Assembly: GCA_949775045.1 (NCBI GenBank)
Contig: OX459100.1
Span: 11,790,086 to 11,854,085, forward strand
DNA from: Metridium senile
Taxonomy: Eukaryota > Cnidaria > Anthozoa > Actiniaria > Metridiidae
Direction of reading: 5' to 3'
DNA: 64,000 nt
Within the stretch, counting starts at the first letter, position 1, and every line of letters begins with the position of its first letter. Positions 36,601 to 48,600 of the stretch are shown here, in pieces. The position numbers and the translations under genes are program-made. The notes below the pieces were generated by a model that did not search any database, was not told where the DNA came from, and worked only from the letters and a program-made list of their open reading frames with translations.

Positions 36601-39600
36601 AACTACAAATTTGTTTTAATGCATTACTCACTTTGTTTCATCTGACTATGTTTAGAGGATTAGCTGTTTAAACTCACTTAATTTTGACCATATATGGTCA
36701 TTTTAGTACATTCTTTAACATTTGGCGGAAAATTTGAGTTTCTTTAATTAGTGATAACTTTTGAACCATTCATTGGATTTAGGTGGGATTTTTATTAAAA
36801 TGCATCGTTTTGAGCATAGAACATTTTCAGTTACTTTGTGAAATCAATTTCAAAATTCTAAATTTGGCTCCAAATTCATACGTCAGTTATGACGACATCC
36901 TGTCAATCACAAGTAAGACAGCAATACCATTGAATGCAGATTTCCTCAAACTATCTTCATGCCAAATTTGGTTACATTTAGTGAATTTTACACAAAGCTG
37001 TGGACCCAGTGGGAGGAAATTATACCATTTCTGACCATCGTGGCAATGTGCTAATCTAAATTATTATTGTTTTTCTTTAACAGGCATCTTTACTTGGTCA
37101 TCATTCAGATATCAGAAATTCCAACAGAGTAAGTTGAAAATTTACACATAAAATAGAAAACATGTCCGTGTGTGCTGTGTGCAGCTATAAAGCATGCAGG
37201 GGGTGTCAGAACATGAGGGAAGTGTTAAGACAAGCACAATGCGAAGCGGAGTGCTTCTCAACACTTGTTGAGTGTTCTTACAATCCCCAAGGGCTTTATA
37301 ACTGCATACTGCACTGCAAGCAAGTTTTTTATTTCTTTCATAAAATACAAATTGATCACAATGCAAATGCGCATGCTGTGTGCTCTCATAAGCCTCAGCC
37401 AATCAGAATACATGATTTCAAATAGTTATTTTATAATACTTTTTAAAACATAATTTTTATTAATAAGACCCAAATGTAGAGCTAAAAACTACGGTTCTAG
37501 AGCATTCCCCGTATATGTGCTCCAACTCTGTGGAATGAACTACTGGTGGAAATTAAGAACACACCTTCCACAGAGTCATTTTTAAAATTAAAACTTACTT
37601 AAGACATTACTTTCTAATTCCTAGGGTTTTTCTTTTTCCTTGTATTATTATTCTCATCATCATTATTTTCCATATTGTTATTGTAATCATCTATATTTCC
37701 TATTCGTTACTTCCATATTATTGTAAGAGCACTGAGATTATGTAGTGCGCTAAGAATTAAATTATTATTATTATTATTAAAAAATGCAGCAAATAGTGCT
37801 AATTAGTACTAAACAGTGCTAATTATAAAAACAACAGCAAAAAAAGGATTTGTATAGGAAATCGCACGATCTTGAGTTCAATTTGTAATTAATAGGTACG
37901 ACTGATGTTTTGAAAGTTTTCAAAATTGGACTAGCATTTTAGGCAATATCTTTCAAAACATGACAATTATCTATTAATTGCAAATTGTATGAGAAGATCA
38001 TGCGATTTTTTTTATTTATAATATACTGAAAAACTAATCGATACTCTGCAGAGTACAATTTACATTTTAATTGTACTCCTCCTGTCCAATCAGAATCAAG
38101 TAATTTTGTACAGTGTATTATAAAGTATAAATTAGTACTATTTGGAACAAGTTATTGTTCCCAGGTTTAATAGGTTTGTATTTCTTCTTGTTTAATTCCA
38201 CAGGGAACCCAATCCGTTGAATACCTAATAGATTGTTTTTATCATCCATCACTGAACAAGCTTTATTTAGTCACTGGCAAACACAGGTATTCATTGAAAA
38301 ATATGTAATGTATTAGATTAAAATAACACCATAAACATCTGACATCTTTGCCTGCGTTGCAAATAGTGTGACCCCCCTCAATATTGCCGACCCCCCCCCC
38401 CCCCCCCCATACACTAATAAATGAAAGCACCCTAAGAGAAGCTAGGATGACTAGAGCTGAGTGTTTTTCAACACTTCTCAAGTGTTCTGACAATCCCAAA
38501 GTGTGTTATAACCGAACACAGCACAGCAAGCAAATTTTATATTTCTTTTATACAATACAAATTGACATGTTTGATCAACATGCAAATGAGGGGTGGATCT
38601 AGGGGTGGTGGATCTAGGGGTGGTGAATAGGTTGGCTAGACACCCCCCATTTTTGCTCCATTTTCTGCTTTTTATTGTTTTATTTGATGAGTAACATATA
38701 TGAACAATGCACAAATACCAAAATATACGCTTCACATTCACCCCCCTAAGATCCGCCACTGGTGCTGTGCTATCATAAAGCATGTACCTCAACCAATCAG
38801 AATTTCTATAAGTTTTTTTTATAAATGTGATTAAAGTTTATCCGATGTGATGATCTTTTTCATGATGCCACAAGGGCTTTACAGCATATCAGTTATGTGT
38901 TGTTCAATCTAAATACTAAATGTAGTAGTGGTGCTGAGTGTTGGACACTTAGATATTAGCTATTTGGCTAGGACGATTCAGCAAAGTCTTTCTCTATCTC
39001 CTAAACTTAAAAAATAAGCACGACACTCAAAAAGTGCAATATATATATAATAATATATTTTTGGAAAGTTTTATTGCTATAAATATTCAAATCAAGCGAA
39101 GCTATTTGGAATCAAAATGACAGAGGTTTGTATGTGTTCAGTGAACTGTTTCCTTGCTAGCCTCGTTGTGCTGTTTTTCACACTTTTGAAACTCATAGTT
39201 TCTCAAGAATTTAATATTTTTGTCTCAAACTTTTTACCTTTGTTGATGTCATTCTAAACTATAATTTGATAAAGTGGTGAATTTCAATATAAATTTAAAG
39301 TGGTAAAATGCTAGCCAATCATTTTGCTCAAAATTGGTCATGTGGTACAAAAAAAACACCCCCAAGGCCAAATTTTCAATGAACTTTTAACCACTCTAGT
39401 GATTTTGATAGTAAAAGAATAAGATAATGAAGTGATGGCCATATTGGCATTCAGTCAATAACTGTAATTCTATACTTGTCTATCAGTAGCTAAGCCTATA
39501 TAATTTGTAATCTTCAATAGCCCTTCTCAAAATTGATACAGTAACGTTTTTAAGAACTTCCTCTTTATAAGCAGCCACCCTGCACTAATATTATGTTTAC

Positions 39601-42600
39601 CAAGGGTGACCACTAAAATAATGATTTAGTAGAGTTAATCTCATGATAGGGCTGACAGCAGTACTTGAAACATAATAACAACACAAATTGAAAGTAAACT
39701 TTAAAGTGCTAGTCTTACGAAAATCAAGGTGCAAAATTCGCACTTTTTAAGAATGCCATCCTTAAATATATGCCTAAAAAGGATAGTTACAGAAAATTTA
39801 TGCAAAAAAAAAACTTTTTTGCACCTAAAAATTGCTGTCAAAAACGCTAAAATTTTGTCCGCCATTACTCGATCTTGATACTGTACAGCGGTTGTACATT
39901 TTAGTGTGTGACATCATATGCGCAAGACGCTTCTGGTCGCAATACATTCCTTACTAATATTTATATGAAGTAGCGTGCTCTTTTGATGCGAGTTTTATAC
40001 CATTACCACGCAAAAAAGACGAAAAAAAGTATGGAACACCATCATCAACTACTTGATAGAAGTCTGAAAGTGATTTAGAGCCGTTGGTAAAAAAAAAATC
40101 AAGAAAAGATTGTGCTATCGAAGAAGAACGTAAGGATATTGTAGATCAACAGCTCGAGTCGAAACTAAACTGAACAAAAACAGCTACGGGAACCCATGAA
40201 ATCAATATAAAATCATTAATTGCAATTCATAATCAATTATAAGTTATATCTTTAGTAAGTCTATCAGTATATTTAAGAAATTTATCATGAACTTTTATGT
40301 TTATTTTGCGAGTGCAAATATTCTCTGTGTAGTTTACAACTGTATTGTAAAACATCAAGAGTATAGTCGCTGTATAACGATCATTGTAGGGAAAAGATGT
40401 AGGACACTGCATAGCCTGATTGGTGTATTGAATAAGCATTAAAAGACGTTCATTGTGCTAGAATTGTTGTCTTGATTTGTTCGTTTTGTGTTGTAACCGA
40501 AGTTACTTCATATATAGTTTGCATGCCGTTGTTCGCCCGTAACCAAACCAGCGTGTACAAAAGTAAGTAATCTATCTAGAGTATTCTAAAAATTATGTAG
40601 CTTTTTAATCACAAGTGCAAGCTCTTTCAATTTGTTAATCGTTAAAATCAGTTTTCCATGCACGTTCATGAAGCTAGTCAGTATTAAAAACAGTCGAGAT
40701 AAAATGCCACACTGACAACTCGCAATATGTGCTTACTATTTATACTGGCATCCAAGAGCGTTCATTTCATAAACAAACTCAAAGTTTTCGTCTTTATATT
40801 TTTCTGCGAATTGTTTTATAGGTTGTTTAGTTTGTTAATTCTGTAACTTATAATATATATTCTTAGGTCAGTAAAACATACGTTATTTGATTTGCAATGA
40901 TTTCCATTTTGACCTTACGTAGGCTGACATACTGACTCAAAACAAATCCAGTTTCATACCATTTTGGCAGTAAAAAAACTATGCTCTTTATATCAAAAGG
41001 AGTGTAGCGTTTTTGATGAAATAATGAAGATAAAAAACAACAATAAATCTAAATACGAGATACAACAAATGCTTGTCACTTTTGCTTTACGTAGGGCAAG
41101 CTTTTATGACAATGATGTTAGCGCTCTTTACTGATGAGTTTCTTTAGTTCCATTCTTTAGACACTCTCGTTTTACAAATTGCCTTTTGCATCCCTCGATG
41201 TAAACATTCCTTGTAAGTTGGTCTCTTTTGAAATGAATCAAGCAGATAATGTCTTTGCGAAAGTTTTCTATTTTTGTGCGGGCAAATCCGATTTGTTCAT
41301 ATTTAGTCTATTGACTGAAATGAATTGAAATTTCGGCGTTATTGTAAGACAAATTCGACCAAACTTGAACAACACATATTGTAGGAGACATGTTTTAGAG
41401 TTTGGACGTAAAAATATTCAAGAATCAATGAAACATTTGATGAATTATGACCATCGGACAATATAAATAACAGAGGCTTAGTAGCAATGAACATTCGAGC
41501 GTTGCGCATATGACGTCACTTCCTTTAATGACAGGCCGGCTCAGAAGAACGCGATCGATTAATGGCGGACGCAAAGTGCCGAACTTCAGACGCTAAATAC
41601 AGCAACTTCCCGGACTCGTATGAATATAAAATTTGAACAGTGATATGACCATCATCTGAAGTTTTAAAAGGTAAAATGTTTAGAAATTTTGTCATACTCG
41701 TAAGACTAGCACTTTAAGGTCGTGTAATAGTCAAGAGTAGTGTGTAGCAATCACCCAATAGAATGTAAAAAAAAAAAAATAGATATTTCAAATGGTAAGC
41801 CATGGATCTACTGTCACCCCTTTAAGTGGTTCTCCTTATTAAGCAGGCTGCAAGTTTGCACTATGAGGGGCCGAACATTAAATTTTTGAGGGGGAGGGGG
41901 GGGGGGGATGATTTCAGATCAGCAAGAAAACGTTTTTCCAAAGTTTTGGATGACAGGATATTTTTTTTTCCTTCTCAATGCTCTGCAGGATATTTATTTC
42001 TATACTTTGCAACATTTTTTTACTACCCTTACAATAGTGCAGGAATTTTTTTGTTATTTCATTTGTGCTGCAGGAAATTTATTTTCAAAATCACCCACCC
42101 ACCCACCCACCCCTCTTAAAAGTTAAATGGTCGCCCCCTAAGCTCGTGTTCTAACAATCCCCAAGTCCTTTATAACTGCAAACAGCACTGAAAGCAAGTT
42201 TTTTTAATTTCTGTAAAGAATACTAACTAATACATTCGCATGCTGTGTGCTCTCATAATGCATACACATCAACTAATCAAAATGCATGATTTCAAAAAGT
42301 TATTTTATAATTAGGGGTTAGTCTCCAACTCTTTTGATATCAAAATTGAGTTCGCTGAGCGTGTGTTTTCGACGAATAACAGCACTCAACGGGCTTACAC
42401 TAAACAGCGAAACGAAACGACTAAACAACGGAACGGAACGAAACGACTAAACAACGAAACGACTAAATAACGAAACGAAACGAAGTAGTTTCGTTTCGTT
42501 TCGCTGTTTAGTGTAAGCCCACTCAACGTGATCGATTTGAGCCAATGGGGAACTCGGATATTGTACAGTGCACGAAATATTAATATGGATAAGATAATGA

Positions 42601-45600
42601 CTTGTCTTGTGCATGTTCAATTTGGTTTATAGTGGTGATCTCCAAGTATTTGATGTTACTGAAGACAATGTTGCCAGTGTGTGTACCCTGGAAGGTGGAC
42701 ATAATGCTACCGTTAGATGTCTCGAGTGGTACTTCAAGGTATTTAAAACACCTATATATAAACTATATATAATATACACCTATAGTTGCAAGAGCGTTGT
42801 CCTGAATTTTGTAATTTAGTGGGAAAGGAATTAGTTAAAAGACAAAAAAGAAGATCACTTAAGCTGAACTCTTTCTTTTGTTATTCCTGATATTCTTTTG
42901 TTACTAAATTACTAATGTTCTTTTTTCATATGACAACATTCTTGCAAGTAGGTGTAAACTGATATTTGATTTAAAAAGTTTATTTTTGTTTGATTATATT
43001 TAAATTTGATTTTATTAGCCTGCAAGTGAATCTTATGGGAATGGTTGAGGAAGGTAGAAGGAAAGGAGAGAAAGAAAAAGGATTGAGAGAGGCGAGGGGA
43101 AGGATGGGAAGTGGTCAAGACATACGAAGAAGACTGTAATGAGGATTAGAAGGATGGGGAAAGAAGGTGCATTGAGGGGAAAGAAAGAAGAGAAGAGAAA
43201 GGGGAAAATCAGAGGGAAGAAAGTAAAAGGAGGGTGGATATGATGGGCAAATTAGGCAAGGGACACAGAGTAGAAAGAAAACAGAGGAGATGAGGGAAAA
43301 GAAGAGTGGACAGGAGTCGATGGGCTCCCTTTATCTCTCATTTTCTCCTTGCACGCTTCTCCCTCTTCATCCCGGCCCCTCTTTCTCTTTAGTTTGTTGA
43401 CTGGTTTACAAAGGTACACAAAGATCAAGATATTGACAATAACAAACAAATATATACCATCAGGAAGGGATTTTAAAACTTGTATACCAGCTGTCTGCTA
43501 CAAATATAAGTGTCATAAAACCGCTCTTTACTTAATTCAACATCATTCATATATAAACCATTCTACTTCTACCAGATGTGTCTGGTATTTTTAACACAAT
43601 GATGGTATGAGTGTCTGCCCATTTCCAAACAAAAAGCCAACATCAGTTGGACAGTAGACACCGCCTCGGGAGGTAATTTTTATCAGAAATTGAGTTAACA
43701 AATGCATAATTGAAGTGCAGTGCTGAAAAGAGGGCGATCGTTTTGAAACGTGTCTGGGAGTGATGGCACTTAACCCTTGAAACAGAAATATAAATGGAAA
43801 TTAGCGAGTAAACTTGTATAGGCTGCGTCGGTGTTTAGTATAAACGATAGGTAATAGAATGAAATTTGTAACACCGTAAAAAATGTTAACTTAATTTTAC
43901 TATCGTTTCGAGCTTTAGCCCTTGAAACAGAAAGTGTCTTTGAAATTTCAGCAAAAAAGTATTTAGCGACTTGACTTTTTTCAATATTCTCTACTTTCAC
44001 ATAAACATCTTCTGTTGATTGGGGTAGAAACTTTATTCGAACCTGTTTGTTTGGAATTACAATAGCTACCACCCAAAACCGCCAGAAGGCATTTTGGCTA
44101 TTGAATGGAAACTAGCGAGTAAACTAGTATATGCCTCGTTGGTGTTTGATATACACGATAGGTAATATAATGAAATTTGTAACACCGTAAAAAATGTTGA
44201 CTTAACTTTACTGACGTTTCGAGCTTTAGCCCTTCGTCGGAGTAAGTAAAAATAAATAAGTACATTACGAAGGCTATAAACCGAAATATGGCGTACTCAT
44301 ATTGTTCTTGACTGTCTAGCCTCGTGTTCACGTTGGAAAACAATAGAGTTTTCACATGTATGCGAGGCTGGGCAGTCAAGAAGAATTGTTATTCAAATTG
44401 GCCGCCATATTTCGATTCGGTGTAAAGCTGTAGTAAAATGCGCGGTAAAAATAAAACTCTTGGCTCGCCCATACATGAATACATTCTCTTTAGCCCTTCG
44501 TCGGAGTAAAAGGAATTAGGGTTGTTGTGAAAGTACTTATTTTTCGGAACATGTGTTATCATTTACTTATAATAAAAACAATCGAAAGCCTGGAAATTGA
44601 ATGTCAAGATTATTTCCTGTCGCCATCCAACCGGAACTTGACGCAATCGACGAAGAGAGACAATACTATACCATTGAAATTTCCCGTGCAATTAATATAA
44701 TAAATCCTTTGATATCCGTGATAATTTGGCGGTTCAGTTCAAGAGAGTTTGCCAACTGAATTACATTGATACCAAAGAGCCGGAGAAGCCACAGGGCGGA
44801 GATGGCTATTAGGAAAAGGGTGGGGTCAAATTTAATCGAGGTCGAATGGAAGACGAATTGATATTTTTTACGGAAGTCTTGAAAACCCTAAGGCTTGATA
44901 TAAGACTGAAAAACAAGAGTGTATCTTACGAACCTTAAAAAGAGAGACTTCTTCTTATTGACGATTCGGTTGGTTATCCAAAAGTTTATTTTCATAAGTT
45001 AAACCCTTACTTCTTGATAGGTAATATAATGAAATGTGTAACACCGTAAAAAATGTTGACTTAATTTTACTGACGTTTCGAGCTTTAGCCCTTTGTCGGA
45101 GTCTTGTTTTATGTACGGAACTGCGAAAGTTATGGAAGCCCGAACCTCGAAAAACTATACAAAAAGATAATAAAGGAACCCCAAACCTCCTCAAGGACGC
45201 CTGTTCTGCAGGCAAATTAAATGTTTTAAAACTTCGCCACGAGTAACTGAAAAATACTGACTCATCCCAGCTTAGTTGCAGTTCTTTCTTAGGTGCGTTT
45301 GTTTTTTCAACTACGATCGCGTGAGAAGGGTACAAGTTTCTGCGATGTTATCGTCGTCTTATCTATTTACGGCAACGAGCGGTGACAAATAATCGCCACA
45401 GGAGCTGGAAGCTACTTTCCACATGCTTGCCACATGTTTTACAAATTACCATGTTGTTCTTGTGGGTGTTGTTTCAGGCCCGCAACGGTGCTCCCGATCG
45501 ACAGAATCAAAATAGTATTATGTAACATGGTCACCAACGTACACTTGTAAGAACCTCATCATATAGAGAGGTGAATCACGATGTTTAGGACACAAACACT

Positions 45601-48600
45601 GGCTTGCCTTGGAACTTTAGCCAAGTCAATCGCTATCTCTTATCGTGAACCCTTGCTATCTCGAGCACAAATCGTTTTTCGAGGACGTTTTTCCCGGTCA
45701 ATTACTTCCGTTTGTCTCAAACATAGACAGTCCAGACTGGTAACTTAAAAAAATAAAATAATAATAATAATAATAATTGCTTTTATTTAAACACGATAAG
45801 TTTACAGCTGAACTGATGTGGTCTTGTAAAAAGTATCAATAAGCGTCTTTTCAACTAATGATACATAAAAACAAACAATTTTACACAGGTTTATGTGTTG
45901 AGCGAAATAACGGCATGATTGATTGATTTATACTGCACACAATATGCAGCTGAAATGTCCAAACGCTCGTAAAAGATGTTGGAAATGTCGATTTTCGCGA
46001 GACCTTGCTGCGTTTTGGAGTGCCTGAAATTACTTACGTAATTGAATTGTTTTCGAAATTACTTTTTTCGCTGGCAAGGGTCCGCCATTTTTCACATTCA
46101 AGTTGTACCACACAAAATGCTTCGTCTTTAAAGACAAGAGCTTCCCCGTCGATCTCAAATCCCTCTTAATTTGAAAACGGCTTAAATTTGTTTATTTTGC
46201 ATTTGAAAAATCCGATAATGATACTATAGCATATATTCGATTTCCGGAATTGATAGTTTTAGCTGTTTCTCGTGTAGACCCCCTTCGCTCACGATGACTG
46301 CTACCCGTCAGCATGTATGAACATAACAAACCCTCAAAAGATAGAAAAAAGAATCATCGAAAATGTCAAAACAAATCTGGCTCTTTTCAGAGTTGACCTT
46401 TCTAAAATTTCTTCTGGCTTTTCGAGTGCCTTGATTTTGGCTCTTTTCCAGTCCTAAACATGTATATTTGTACCGTTTGAGATCGTCTGTTGGACTCCTC
46501 TTAACATAAATAGCAACAACGATTTGAAAATCTCTCGAGGTATAAAAACAAACTAAACTCCGCTATGTTGGATTATTAAAGTTGTTGCCAATCTGGATAA
46601 TTCGGCCATCTTTCCTTCCTTCCTTCCTAATGGAATTTTAGGTATTTGGTGTCGATTGAAGTGTCCAAGTACCTCCGTATCCATTTTCTTTTCAGCGAAA
46701 CTTGAAGTATTTGTTTTTATTTCCACGAAGTTTATATTTTGACCTCGGGACTTGAAAATGTAAAAGAAAAAAAACCTAAAAATAGAGAATTGTCAAGATA
46801 GTCTATGTTTGTTGTTAAAATCAGTTTCTGGCGTTGTTCCGTTTTTGAAGTATAAGTATTAGCCGTAGAATTTTGGTACTGAAAAGCTGTCTAACAAATG
46901 TGTTGCCAATATCGTAAAATTGCTTCGAGTGTATGGGTGGCATAATGGTTCACCGTGCGCGCCTCTCAACGCTGTGGTCCAGGTTCGAGTGCCGGCTCGG
47001 GCATGAATTAAAATGTGAGTAGTGGTCTGTAGTGTTGGTTTTGTGCGTTGTTCTCCCCGATGCCACGAGGGGTTTTCTCCAGGCAATCCGGTTTTTTCTC
47101 CCTATACGCAAAAATCAACATGCGAGCAGAGTTGTGTGCTAAAATGTTTCATGTAGGGGTAGTGAGCGTGGTTCTGAGTCTTCCCATTTAGTAGGACTAA
47201 AGCTATAAGGTTGAGGCGTTAAAATAGTTATTGCAATTAGTTATTAAAAAGTGCAATTCTTTTACAAAAATTACAATTGATTAATTGGTTAATCAAGAAT
47301 CAATTGATAATTGTTTGCAGGATGAGCAAATCATCACTGGAGGTGAAGATTCTACAGTATGTTTCTGGAAAGCCACTACTCAAGGTTTGCCTGCACTAGA
47401 CAGCTGTGCATCGCCAGAATCTTCAGATTGTTCCACAACCAAGAAGAAAACTGGAAAGGTATGGTATAGTTAGCTTCATTCTTGATGACCCTCCTGAAAA
47501 TCATCATCATTGATGAGTTACTTTGATTGCAACTTTGGAAATCTCAAATTAGAAACGCAATGGCCCTTGTGGAAATGCTGCATGTAATAAAGTCATTATT
47601 ATTATTATTATCATCATCAACACATCGCCTTCATAGTAATCACTTATAATTCTTAGCATCATTGTCATCAACATCATCATTTTCATAATAATCACTATCA
47701 TCATCATCACATCAGCGATTATCATCACTGGCATCATTATCATTATCATCATCTTCAATATTTTAATTAAGCTAAAAAGGGGCTCGGCTGTTGTTGCGTG
47801 AGATATGCTAACTAACTGTTTACACGACAACAAGTGACTATTGGTTAGACCAAATCGGCTAACGCGTTGCTATGTACGTTTCCACGCAATTCAAAACCAC
47901 TGGCAATAAAAACTTTTGTTCCAAAATGTTTCCACTTGATATCGAAATATATTAGACAAAGGACCTTTAATATTCCGAGAGGATTTGAATCGGGTCAAAA
48001 CGTACATAGCAACGCGTTAACCGACTTTGCTGGACTACAGTTTGCGCGCAGTGTTGTCGAGTTAGAGGTAGTTGGATCACTTAACCAGGGGCGTGGCCAA
48101 TAAACTAGCGTACCATCAACAGTTAATCTCCTTGTTTGTCATTGTATATCAGTGTTGTTTCTTATCTTAGTTGGCCCTTTGAAGAGTACACAAGATAACA
48201 TCACAAACGATTTGTTTATTACTCACGAATCAGTAAAGCACACATTAACACCACAACGTCTGAACGTATGAAGGCAGTTTTCAGTTTGTGTGAAGACCAC
48301 GCAAAAACGTTTTTGGGTCAAAACACGGTATTTGGAATGGAAGGGAAGACAAAACGTTTTCTTTACCTGTAGTTACTTAACTATAGAATATTTTACCATA
48401 ATTGCATGTTAACATCACAGATACCTACCATGCCGTACTACAGGCACATGAGAGTAAACAAATATATCTGTATCTTGGTCACAATAAAAAATGTCAAGTG
48501 TTACGGAGGGGAACAGAAAAACCAAAATACCGTGTTTTGACCCTTTTACTTTTATAAGGTTAAACTGTCACTGGCGCATCCTCGGGAACCCAGGGGTATT

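Noticed and set aside
46930..47000. Functional tRNA gene
   Set aside because: A and B boxes are present, but the acceptor stem and anticodon arm do not form a proper cloverleaf, and the following SINE body explains the sequence.
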